A stretch of DNA of 22,793 nucleotides from a virus. The position numbers and the translations under genes are program-made. Shown piece by piece: positions 13,275 to 19,479 of the stretch. The notes below the pieces were generated by a model that saw nothing but the letters and a program-made list of their open reading frames with translations, made no database searches and was not told the DNA's origin. The stretch covers positions 1-22,793 of IMG/VR virus record IMGVR_UViG_3300029258_003118. The stretch is one strand, 5' to 3'. Each line of letters starts with the position of its first letter. Position 1 is the stretch's first letter.

Positions 13275-14365
13275 GATATCCTCCAATGCTCAATCAGTTT
13301 TATTTTTTCTATTATTTCATACGCCACCTGGGGCACTATCGCGTTTCCAAGGGCTTTAAGTCGGTCCACCCGATTGGGAACCCCATCAGATATTCGACAA
13401 AGGCGGGTTGCAACTTCAGACCAGGGCGTTTCCCAACTTTCGTCTGTAGATTTTCCCCACCTTCCCGCCCCTGCGTCCCCGGTCCCGTCGAGCATGAGGC
13501 GTGCGGCGTTGGGAGCATTTTGACGGCCGCATGAACCGAGTCCGCCTTGCCTCGATGCCGTCCCGCATCGAACCCTTCCATTCGTGGAGTCGGGATCATC
13601 TTGTTCAGATCGTGAATATCCGTTCTCAGACTCCGGCCCTGCCCGCCGCCCGTCGCTCCCTTGCAATCCCATGAGGCTGGAGTTGCTGCCATCTGCGGCA
13701 ATAATCCAGACTCGGTATCGCCGATGATCGGCTCCAACTGCCGAAGCCGGAACAATAACCGGGATGACCTCGTAACCGATTTTCTCAAAGTCTTCACAGA
13801 ATGAATTGAGCAACATTCTCTCTTGTCGTGTGAATACTGCCGCATAAAAGTCGTGGTCCTCGTCTCTGGTAATTGTTCGAACGTCCATTCGAAGTTCACC
13901 AATTTGTTGCCCCATCGAGGTGAGGCCAGCAACATTTTCACTAACGACCCAACGGGGCCGGGCTTCTTTAATAACGCGCAACATTTCCGGCCAGAGGAAG
14001 CGGTTATCCTCCGTGCCTCCCCGCTTCCCGGCAACGCTGAAAGGCTGGCAGGGGAAGCCCCCGGTAAGGAGAGCTGCCCCCCGGTATCGGGTGCCGTCGA
14101 AGTCTCGGATATCGGGGATGACTGGGATTCCAATGTTTCGTTCAGCGGCCGCGAATTCTTCGCCATTGTCTCTATCGACGCCTTCCCGCTTCTCCAGTCC
14201 CGGGATGTTGGCGTCGGCAACAACCGCCCCGAATCTCGCCTCAAGCACCCGCTGGCAGTATTCGTCTTTTTCGCAGAATGCGACCGTTTGGAATCCCGCC
14301 CATTGTGCGGCGAGCGCGAATCCGCCGACCCCAGAAAAAATGTCGACATGCTCAAGACCCTCCAA
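13271..14365 (-). CDS. DNA cytosine-5 methyltransferase (364 aa)
   Basis: The enzyme moves a methyl group from SAM to C5 of cytosine. Motif I is DIFSGVGGFALAA at about 8-20, motif IV GGFPCQPFS with catalytic Cys106, motif VI ENV at 143-145, motif VIII HRRYRVWI at 214-221, and motif X LKALGNAIVPQVAYEII near residue 340. All key residues are present. The part between VIII and X, where the target-recognition domain should be, is oddly Gly/Ser/Asp/Arg-rich (RAGPESENGYSRSEQDDPDS). I use the TTG at 14365, just after the upstream TAA; no better start exists in this frame and its ribosome-binding site is weak. A second long frame (13336-14349) covers almost the same DNA. The likely role is protection from host restriction. 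Confidence 0.9.
   Translation of the reverse strand: MEGLEHVDIFSGVGGFALAAQWAGFQTVAFCEKDEYCQRVLEARFGAVVADANIPGLEKREGVDRDNGEEFAAAERNIGIPVIPDIRDFDGTRYRGAALLTGGFPCQPFSVAGKRGGTEDNRFLWPEMLRVIKEARPRWVVSENVAGLTSMGQQIGELRMDVRTITRDEDHDFYAAVFTRQERMLLNSFCEDFEKIGYEVIPVIVPASAVGADHRRYRVWIIAADGSNSSLMGLQGSDGRRAGPESENGYSRSEQDDPDSTNGRVRCGTASRQGGLGSCGRQNAPNAARLMLDGTGDAGAGRWGKSTDESWETPWSEVATRLCRISDGVPNRVDRLKALGNAIVPQVAYEIIEKIKLIEHWRIS
13336..14349 (-). CDS. Second long open frame overprinting the cytosine methyltransferase (337 aa)
   Basis: This frame runs inside the methyltransferase gene on the same strand. Its ATG at 14349 has GGAGGG eight bases upstream, a better initiation signal than the methyltransferase's own TTG. 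The product contains LLPTPTSRDWRSGKAS, SRLLFRLRQLEP, FDAGRHRGKADSVHAAVKM, MLPTP and the C-terminal FVEYLMGFPIGWTDLKPLE. I recognise these from uncharacterised proteins of phage and metagenome origin that accompany cytosine methyltransferases. It may be a genuine dual-coded protein, or those database proteins may be mistranslations of the methyltransferase frame. I cannot decide from one sequence, so confidence that it is translated is modest. Confidence 0.35.
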   Translation of the reverse strand: MSTFFLGSADSRSPHNGRDSKRSHSAKKTNTASGCLRRDSGRLLPTPTSRDWRSGKASIETMAKNSRPLNETLESQSSPISETSTAPDTGGQLSLPGASPASLSALPGSGEARRITASSGRKCCALLKKPGPVGSLVKMLLASPRWGNKLVNFEWTFEQLPETRTTTFMRQYSHDKRECCSIHSVKTLRKSVTRSSRLLFRLRQLEPIIGDTESGLLPQMAATPASWDCKGATGGGQGRSLRTDIHDLNKMIPTPRMEGFDAGRHRGKADSVHAAVKMLPTPHASCSTGPGTQGREGGENLQTKVGKRPGLKLQPAFVEYLMGFPIGWTDLKPLETR

Positions 14366-15349
14366 TTATTTCTGATATCCCTTCCGCGGCGTCTTCCGCG
14401 TATAGTCAAAAATCCAGGGCCGGGTTTCCGCCAGGGCCGTCAGGCCGCCGGCTTTCTCGACCGCGGGCACAATTCGATTTATCGGCTGGTCGTGTTTGAT
14501 GGCCAGGATTATCAGCCCCCCGCCCCAATCGACCATAAACCGGCGCCAGGCTTCCGGCCAGGTCCTCCGCAGGACCCGGTATTTGCTCCCGAAAAATTGG
14601 GATCCGCCCCCGCAATAAACGCAGCCGATGGTGTCCGCGCCGCGGGCCCGGGCTGGGTGTTCGGGGATCTTGGCCCGGCGCTTGTATTCCCGGATATCGG
14701 CATCCGTCCATCCGTCCAGGGGGTTGGCGATCCAGATTTTATCCTGTTTGTTGAAAAATATCCGGCCGTCCTTCCGGGCCCGGGTCCCCCGCAGGGCGTC
14801 GTCAGAATCCCCCCGCTGGCCGGTGATCTGACAGCTGGCGCCGGCGTTCTTTGTCATCTGCCGGCCGGGGACGATTTTCATATTTCGACAGCAGGATGAA
14901 CAGTCGACCCGGAAACCAAAACCCGCGTGCCCTTGCATCCATATCCGGGCCGGCCGCTTCCCCAGCATGGGCCATCCGTGCCGGCGCCATTGTTCCGTTG
15001 GGGTCCGGGCCGCCCGGGCGACCCTCAGCCGCATCCCCAGGCTGTCGACAAACCCCCGGACGAATGCTTCCGTTTCCGGATATTCCATTTGACTGTCGAC
15101 CCAAACGACCTCCGCATCCGGCCGGACGCCGGCGGTCAGCTGCAGGGCGACGGATGAATCCCCGCCGCCTGAAAACGCGACGACCAGGCGCCAGGCCTTC
15201 CGGGCCGCCTGCCGGATCGTTTGCCGGGCCGTATCAATCTTTTTGTCCAGGCCCGGGGCCAGGCCCTCCGCTTCCTGGGCTGGCTTCGGCGGCTCTGGGA
15301 TCTCTTCCTCGGCCAGGATCGCATCGGCCAGATCTGAAATATCGATCAT
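14366..15349 (-). CDS. PAPS-reductase-like/DndC-like PP-loop protein (327 aa)
   Basis: The PP-loop is VVAFSGGGDSSVAL with SGGGDSS at 60-66, the classic SGGxDS of PAPS reductase, DndC and related ATP pyrophosphatases. VVWVDSQMEYPET is the second conserved segment. Cysteines cluster at 150, 153 and 154 (DCSSCCR), 173, and 243/246 (CVYCGG), a plausible Fe-S or zinc site. The N-terminal 40 residues are acidic and probably flexible. The gene overlaps the ParB-methyltransferase stop as ATGA. A PP-loop protein paired with a ParB-domain protein resembles the IbrA/IbrB pair and phage modification loci, so the two probably act together on nucleic acid. The reaction is not known; the sequence does not show which atom is transferred. 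Confidence 0.87.
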   Translation of the reverse strand: MIDISDLADAILAEEEIPEPPKPAQEAEGLAPGLDKKIDTARQTIRQAARKAWRLVVAFSGGGDSSVALQLTAGVRPDAEVVWVDSQMEYPETEAFVRGFVDSLGMRLRVARAARTPTEQWRRHGWPMLGKRPARIWMQGHAGFGFRVDCSSCCRNMKIVPGRQMTKNAGASCQITGQRGDSDDALRGTRARKDGRIFFNKQDKIWIANPLDGWTDADIREYKRRAKIPEHPARARGADTIGCVYCGGGSQFFGSKYRVLRRTWPEAWRRFMVDWGGGLIILAIKHDQPINRIVPAVEKAGGLTALAETRPWIFDYTRKTPRKGYQK

Positions 15350-16665
15350 TTTCCCCCGTCTTTCCGGGCCGGCTTCGGCCTGACGTTCTTTCGAGTCGCC
15401 CGGATCTCTTCCTCCGTCGCGCCCCCGCCGGCCGCGTATCGGCGGATTATGACATCGGCAAATATCGGATCCTTTTCGATGATCCGGGCCCGCCGGCCCT
15501 CCCGATCCGACCCTATTAAGGCCGTCCCGCTGCCGCCGAATGGATCCAGGACCAGGTCGCCGGGCTTCGATGAATTTTGAATAAACCGCTGGAAAAGCCC
15601 CAGGGGTTTCTGTTCCGGATGAATCGATTTTCTGGCCGGGATCGGCGGGACCTCGAGGATATCCGCCTCAAATCGCTGGTCCTGGAAATAATGCTTCCCG
15701 CCATTCCATCCGTAAAGGATCGGCTGTCCGGCCCTCTTCCCCGTTCTCCCGATTATCGCCTGTCCGTGCCTGGCCTTGTAATCCCCCGGGCTGATCCCGG
15801 CGCCGGCCTTGATCCAAACCAGGACCGCATCCGGGACAAAGCCGGCTTTTCGGATAGCATATAGAAAAATCGGATAGGTTGGGAATCCCGCGCATAGGTA
15901 GAAAGCGGCCCCCTTCCGGACGTTTTCGGCCATCCTGTCAACGGCTGCGATCGAAAATTCAATAAACTGATCGTCCGTCATGGCGCCGGCCGGGCCTGGG
16001 CCGTCGATGTTGGTCGGCGGATCCGTTAGGATCAGGTCGGCCTTTTCCCCTTCCATGATCGCCTCGTATGGCCAGGCTTCGGTCGCGTCCCCGCATATAA
16101 GGCGATGATCGCCCAGGTCGAACATGTCCCCCGGCTTGGAAACCGGGTCGACCTCCGGCGCTGGGATTTCGTCCTCTTCGATCAGCATGGGGCCGGGCCC
16201 GAATTTTTCTACAATGGCATCAAGGGGGGTCTGCTCTTTTGTGTCGATCGCGTACTCGGAAAGCGGAATCTCTTCCTTGTATGGATCGACCAGCTCCGCG
16301 ACCGCCTGGTCGTCGTATTCCCCGAACCGTTGATTTGCCCGCAGGGCCAGGCGGATCCGCTCCGCTTCGTTTTCTGGAAAATTCAGGCTGATCTGGATCT
16401 TGACGTCCGGCTTGTATTTCAGCCGGTGCCGCATCGCCTGATATCGCATATTCCCGCCGCCGGTCTGATATCGGCCCGTATCCTCCGCCGGATATTCCCC
16501 GTATTCCCCCCCCGCCGGCCAGCAGACCAGGTTTTCAAATTGGCCCAGCTCTTCCAGGCTGGCGGCCAGGGCGTCAAGCTTTTCCTCTTTTATCCGCCTT
16601 GGGTTCTGGCCCCATGGCTCGATCTTGTCAAACCGGACCTTTTTAAAAATCGGCTTTCTATGCAT
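15346..16665 (-). CDS. ParB-like/DNA methyltransferase fusion with altered DPPY motif (439 aa)
   Basis: Residues about 8-125 are a ParB/sulfiredoxin-like domain (VRFDKIEPWGQNPRRI, LEELGQFENLVCWP, LRANQRFGEYDD). Residues about 175-410 are an N6-adenine/N4-cytosine methyltransferase of the beta order: motif IV first (LILTDPPTNID, 212-221), then the target-site region, then the SAM-binding motif (VLDPFGGSGTALIG, 372-384). Family members read DPPY at motif IV; here the codon at 16012-16014 gives Thr218. The Tyr stacks on the flipped base, so Thr may weaken or change catalysis. The start at 16665 overlaps the upstream stop as TGATG. It forms a tight pair with the downstream PP-loop gene. DNA modification or self-protection is the likely role. 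Confidence 0.88.
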   Translation of the reverse strand: MHRKPIFKKVRFDKIEPWGQNPRRIKEEKLDALAASLEELGQFENLVCWPAGGEYGEYPAEDTGRYQTGGGNMRYQAMRHRLKYKPDVKIQISLNFPENEAERIRLALRANQRFGEYDDQAVAELVDPYKEEIPLSEYAIDTKEQTPLDAIVEKFGPGPMLIEEDEIPAPEVDPVSKPGDMFDLGDHRLICGDATEAWPYEAIMEGEKADLILTDPPTNIDGPGPAGAMTDDQFIEFSIAAVDRMAENVRKGAAFYLCAGFPTYPIFLYAIRKAGFVPDAVLVWIKAGAGISPGDYKARHGQAIIGRTGKRAGQPILYGWNGGKHYFQDQRFEADILEVPPIPARKSIHPEQKPLGLFQRFIQNSSKPGDLVLDPFGGSGTALIGSDREGRRARIIEKDPIFADVIIRRYAAGGGATEEEIRATRKNVRPKPARKDGGK

Positions 16666-17201
16666 CAGGTCCCCGTTTTTGATTTCCCGTTTCTGGCCAT
16701 GGTTAAAATATGCTCGGCGTTGGCTTTCACTCCAGCATGGGCCGCCTCGATCCGCGTTTCGAATTGCTTGACCGTGGCCTCGCATCTGGAATTTATCCCA
16801 GATATTCCCTTTTCAATTTCCCCTATAGACCGGGTCTGCTCTGACTGCGCCCGCTGGATTGACCCGATCGCGCTGGTGGAAATCGCGCTGTCTCTTTTGA
16901 TCTTATCAACGACGACCCGGATTTCCGTCAGGTGGCCGTTCTTTGTCTTGAAATCCCGGGATTTCTTCAATTCCCGGATCCATATCGGAACATTGGCCAC
17001 AAAAACAATAATAGCGGTATAAACGACCCCCGGCCAGGTTGTCGGGGTTTCTTCCGGTTGCCCAGGGATCCGGTCGATGGCGGCCGGCTGTCCGGCCTCC
17101 TCCTGGGTCCGCGGTCGGCTGCTGGCGACCGTGAAAATCAAAAGTCCGGCCAAAAGGCCGGCGGCGAATAGGGCGAAAACCGCCCGGCGCCTCTTTATCA
17201 T
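16665..17201 (-). CDS. Membrane protein with coiled-coil tail (178 aa)
   Basis: The ATG at 17201 overlaps the upstream stop as ATGA. There is a signal-like or TM segment at about residues 8-26 (FALFAAGLLAGLLIFTVASS), a Pro-rich linker, a second hydrophobic stretch at about 56-75 (WPGVVYTAIIVFVANVPIWI), and then about 90 residues of heptad-like sequence (IRVVVDKIKRDSAISTSAIGSIQRAQ) reaching the C-terminus. This resembles phage lysis accessory proteins with membrane anchors and coiled coils, such as spanin or hemolysin-XhlA-like proteins. It follows the peptidase gene, which supports a lysis role, but no family-specific motif is visible. Confidence 0.65.
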   Translation of the reverse strand: MIKRRRAVFALFAAGLLAGLLIFTVASSRPRTQEEAGQPAAIDRIPGQPEETPTTWPGVVYTAIIVFVANVPIWIRELKKSRDFKTKNGHLTEIRVVVDKIKRDSAISTSAIGSIQRAQSEQTRSIGEIEKGISGINSRCEATVKQFETRIEAAHAGVKANAEHILTMARNGKSKTGT

Positions 17202-17533
17202 TTCTCGCCCGCCCGCATCCGCTTGATTTCGTCCTTCAATTCCCGATAATGCTTCAAAAAATCGGCGTTGACCAGGAAAAAAGCGTCCCCGACTTCCGGG
17301 GCCAGCTCAAGGATGGGGTCCAGCCGAACCAGCCAGCCGCCCTCTTCCATGCTGGCGACCCCGACGGGGTTGATCTCGACCGCTTCCCCAGGCTTTAAAA
17401 CGTCGTAGCTTGGGAAAAATGCCGGGTTATATCCTGTGTAGCATGTCGCGCAAATCGCGCAAATCAGCAGGATTCCCGGAATTAACCGCCTTGTCGCATG
17501 CGGCATGTAGTTTTTTCCGCGTTTTGATGTCAT
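17198..17533 (-). CDS. Exported or membrane-anchored small protein (up to 111 aa)
   Basis: Two starts are possible, ATG 17533 and ATG 17506; neither has a clear ribosome-binding site, and the shorter gives a cleaner signal-peptide-like N-terminus (MPHATRRLIPGILLICAICATC). The Cys residues at the end of the hydrophobic stretch recall a lipoprotein, but ICATC is not a canonical lipobox. The mature part (GYNPAFFPSYDVLKPGEAVEI and LDPILELAPEVGDAFFLVN) ends in a charged helix. It overlaps the previous gene out of frame by 80-107 bp, which resembles nested spanin pairs, though the partner lacks a membrane segment. Possible outer-membrane spanin subunit; tentative. Confidence 0.6.
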   Translation of the reverse strand: MTSKRGKNYMPHATRRLIPGILLICAICATCYTGYNPAFFPSYDVLKPGEAVEINPVGVASMEEGGWLVRLDPILELAPEVGDAFFLVNADFLKHYRELKDEIKRMRAGEK

Positions 17534-17621
17534 TTTGCTTTTTGATCTCCGTTGTGATTTCGGTTTTTAAATCGATGATTTTCTCGACCGCCTTGATTAT
17601 CGCCCCTAAATCGGCCGCCAT
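17427..17621 (-). CDS. Small helical protein (64 aa)
   Basis: The ATG at 17621 has AAAGGGGG upstream. The product is helical and charged throughout (IIKAVEKIIDLKTEITTEIKKQN, then KKLHAACDKAVNSGNPADLRDLRDML), with no membrane segment. It follows the NlpC/P60 peptidase by 13 bp and overlaps the next gene out of frame by 107 bp. It may be a cytosolic partner or regulator of the lysis proteins; no family recognised. Confidence 0.6.
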   Translation of the reverse strand: MAADLGAIIKAVEKIIDLKTEITTEIKKQNDIKTRKKLHAACDKAVNSGNPADLRDLRDMLHRI

Positions 17622-17634
17622 GAAAAGCCCCCTT

Positions 17635-18291
17635 TCACGCCTGTTTAAAGGCGTCGCAAATTTTAAAATTCAATCCTCTGTATCCTAAACGATCCGCCCG
17701 GATATAGGCGTTCCGCTCGATGGCTTCCCGATGATAAATATATCTTTTCAGGATCCAGGCCAGGTCTGGGTTTTCCTTGACCATCTCCCGGGCCCCGATT
17801 AAACAGACCTCCGTTCTGGCGTAATCCTCCGGCTGGCGCCCGGCGTCATAGATTTCCCTAAGATATCCCAGGGAATCTTTGAAGATAAGCTCTTCGAATG
17901 CCGTATTTCCGGCGATAACGTCTTCCGGCCTCCGGCTCGGGGATCCCCCGCCGCCGGCGTGAATAATAACCTCCCGATGGCCCAGGATGGCCGTATGAAC
18001 CGCCCGGCCGGCATCATTGAACCAATAAACAAAATCCCCCGCCTCCCGGTCCTCTGGATCGACGACCTGGCCGCGCTCAAGGTGCCGGCGGAACAGCCCG
18101 TCCGCCGTGAAATCCTCCCCGCGGTTGATCGTGCCGCCCAGGATCTGCAGCTCGATATTAAACCCGCTGCAGTCAAAACCTGCGTGATCATCGCCGCCCC
18201 AGATATAAGGCCGGCCGACCCATTGGACCGCGTACCAGGCCAGGGTTTTTTTCGTTATTTCCTGGGTTGGGAAAGCCCCATAAAATGGCAT
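17635..18291 (-). CDS. NlpC/P60 cell-wall peptidase, probable endolysin (218 aa)
   Basis: The catalytic Cys motif is GFDCSGF with Cys41, preceded by GRPYIWGG, the standard NlpC/P60 opening. The His motif is AVHTAILGHREVIIHAGGG, with His99 and His111 as candidates. These enzymes cut gamma-D-Glu-diaminopimelate or related peptide bonds in peptidoglycan. There is no signal peptide, so it needs a holin or another route out of the cytosol. The C-terminal 90 residues are helical and may bind the wall. The start at 18291 has GGGGAGAG nine bases upstream. It lies in the middle of the small membrane protein genes, as expected for a lysis block. A tail-associated peptidase is the main alternative. Confidence 0.85.
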   Translation of the reverse strand: MPFYGAFPTQEITKKTLAWYAVQWVGRPYIWGGDDHAGFDCSGFNIELQILGGTINRGEDFTADGLFRRHLERGQVVDPEDREAGDFVYWFNDAGRAVHTAILGHREVIIHAGGGGSPSRRPEDVIAGNTAFEELIFKDSLGYLREIYDAGRQPEDYARTEVCLIGAREMVKENPDLAWILKRYIYHREAIERNAYIRADRLGYRGLNFKICDAFKQA

Positions 18292-18404
18292 GTTTGCTCT
18301 CTCCCCTTGTTTAGCGCCCGGCCGGGTTGGGCCCCCGGCCGGGCATCTGGAGGATAATATGAAGGGATCAGGACCCCTTGGCCCTTTTCCTTTCGACGGA
18401 ATCC
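18292..18404. other. Intergenic stretch containing a strong GC-rich inverted repeat
   Basis: This is the least gene-dense part of the window. Bases 18316-18326 and 18334-18344 form a perfect 11-bp inverted repeat (GCCCGGCCGGG / CCCGGCCGGGC) around a 7-base loop. No U-run follows on either strand, so it is not a standard Rho-independent terminator. It lies 25-53 bases upstream of the peptidase start on the minus strand. A regulatory or transcript-processing hairpin is possible. No -10/-35 promoter pair is convincing. Confidence 0.5.
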
Positions 18405-18584
18405 TTATTTTTTCCGCGGGGCCGGTTGCCGGGGCGTCCCCCTGTTCCCTTTCCCTCTCGAGGATCCGTCCCGCCGGCGCTGGCCCCCGCAGGCGCCTCG
18501 GCTTCCGCGTCCTGGGTTCCCTCGGCTGGATCCCCTGGTCGCCGCCTGAATCCCCGCTGGCTTGGTGTTGATATTCTCCGACAT
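18405..18584 (-). CDS. Possible small Arg/Gly-rich protein (59 aa)
   Basis: An ATG at 18584 follows the stop of the membrane-protein gene by eight bases, and the frame runs to 18405. The N-terminus (MSENINTKPAGIQAATR) looks natural; the rest is a low-complexity Arg/Gly/Ser chain. The ribosome-binding site is poor (GTAGG). In the next frame of the same strand the DNA gives a more ordinary Ala/Glu/Gly-rich sequence (GDPAEGTQDAEAEAPAGA) ending at about 18370, but that frame has no start. A frameshift near the AGGGGATCC run (around 18530) would join the two. Treat as uncertain. Confidence 0.3.
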   Translation of the reverse strand: MSENINTKPAGIQAATRGSSRGNPGRGSRGACGGQRRRDGSSRGKGNRGTPRQPAPRKK

Positions 18585-18591
18585 GGCGGGC

Positions 18592-18999
18592 CTACAGTTT
18601 ATCCTTGACCTGGGCCTTGATCGCCTTCCACCAGCCATTGGAAACGCCCCAGGTATAAACCGTATACGCCGCCAGCGGAAAAACCGCCAGGCTTTCGAAT
18701 TGATAGAGCGTTATAGCCGTCCCGATCGCCGATAGAATGAAGGAAAATGCATATCCCCGCCAGCCGCTGGCTGTCGACCCAAAAATTTTTTCAAATCCGA
18801 TTTTCAGCAGCTGGGTCAATCCGTAAACCCCGCCGGCCAGCAGGGTCTGGATCGCCAGGATGACGGCCGGATCCAGGATCCCAGAAAACGGCCAGTCGAC
18901 CTCCGCCTGATCCTGAATCCCGACGGCCGCAAGGGCCGGCATGGCCGCCAGAAACAAAACGGTCAAAACCGCCGCCAGTAAAACATAATTTTTCCTCAT
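18592..18999 (-). CDS. Multi-pass membrane protein with signal-like N-terminus (135 aa)
   Basis: The ATG at 18999 has GGAGG five to six bases upstream; a further in-frame start at 19026 lacks a site. Residues 4-25 are a signal peptide or TM segment (NYVLLAAVLTVLFLAAMPALAA, with ALA cleavage-like end). Two or three further hydrophobic segments follow (PAVILAIQTLLAGGVYGLTQLL, GYAFSFILSAIGTAITLYQ, LAVFPLAAYTVYTWGV). The C-terminus is basic (KAIKAQVKDKL). The size and topology fit a class I holin or related small membrane protein, and it sits beside the peptidase. Holin function is inferred from context only. Confidence 0.7.
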   Translation of the reverse strand: MRKNYVLLAAVLTVLFLAAMPALAAVGIQDQAEVDWPFSGILDPAVILAIQTLLAGGVYGLTQLLKIGFEKIFGSTASGWRGYAFSFILSAIGTAITLYQFESLAVFPLAAYTVYTWGVSNGWWKAIKAQVKDKL

Positions 19000-19015
19000 A
19001 GGTGCCTCCGTTTTT

Positions 19016-19318
19016 TTATTCCGCATCCGGGCCGGCTGATATAAACAAAACTTCCGCCGCCCGGGCGATTCCTTCCCGGCATTCGTCCAGATTGTGCAGC
19101 AGGCCGTCGATGTCGGTTTCCGTCAATTTCCGGATCTCAATCCGAATCCGGGCCTGATCCTTCCGAATCTCCGCAAACCAGATTTCCCCCCGGGCCCATC
19201 CGATCGCGCCGGCCAGCAAAACGCCGACCAGGCCGCCGATCAGATAATACTTGATCCGCCGGAAAGCATCCCCAATGGGGTCATTATTCCGGACCCGGGC
19301 ATCCGTGGCCTTTCTCAT
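19016..19318 (-). CDS. Membrane-anchored coiled-coil protein, spanin-like topology (100 aa)
   Basis: The ATG at 19318 overlaps the upstream TGA (TGATG). There is one TM segment at about residues 24-43 (YYLIGGLVGVLLAGAIGWA) with a basic cytosolic side (FRRIK), then a charged helix that would lie in the periplasm (RKDQARIRIEIRKLTETDIDGLLHNLDECREG). An N-in anchor with a periplasmic coiled coil is the layout of an inner-membrane spanin, which links inner to outer membrane at lysis. Sequence alone is not diagnostic. Confidence 0.65.
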   Translation of the reverse strand: MRKATDARVRNNDPIGDAFRRIKYYLIGGLVGVLLAGAIGWARGEIWFAEIRKDQARIRIEIRKLTETDIDGLLHNLDECREGIARAAEVLFISAGPDAE

Positions 19319-19479
19319 CACGCCCCCGCGGAAAAAAGCGCCGCGATTAAAAGCGCCATGATAACGATCCCCAGCCAGCCGGCGACCCGGGAAAAACTTC
19401 CCTTTTCGCCTTGTTCGATCTGGGCGACCAGACGGGCGATGAAAAAAAACCCGATCATAAAACCAATGGCTTGAATCAT
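19318..19479 (-). CDS. Two-TM mini-protein, holin candidate (53 aa)
   Basis: The ATG at 19479 has GGAGGG upstream and overlaps the previous stop as ATGA; the TGA overlaps the next ATG. Two hydrophobic helices are seen, at about residues 1-17 (MIQAIGFMIGFFFIARL) and 33-52 (GWLGIVIMALLIAALFSAG), joined by a polar loop (VAQIEQGEKGSFSR). This is a compact class II holin-like hairpin and the best holin candidate in the window by topology. The tight coupling on both sides and the strong ribosome-binding site support a real gene. Confidence 0.65.
   Translation of the reverse strand: MIQAIGFMIGFFFIARLVAQIEQGEKGSFSRVAGWLGIVIMALLIAALFSAGA

Noticed and set aside
13823-14899. 358-codon open frame on the plus strand across the methyltransferase and PP-loop genes
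   Set aside because: It crosses a gene boundary antisense, has no recognisable motif and is the kind of stop-poor frame expected opposite GC-rich genes.
16105-17022. 305-codon open frame on the plus strand
   Set aside because: It is antisense to the ParB-methyltransferase and the coiled-coil membrane protein; its sequence has no family features and no good start site.
18360-18571. Plus-strand 70-codon frame after GGAGGATAATATG
   Set aside because: Good initiation signal, but the product has no family features and it would be the only plus-strand gene; kept only as part of the ambiguous-locus finding.
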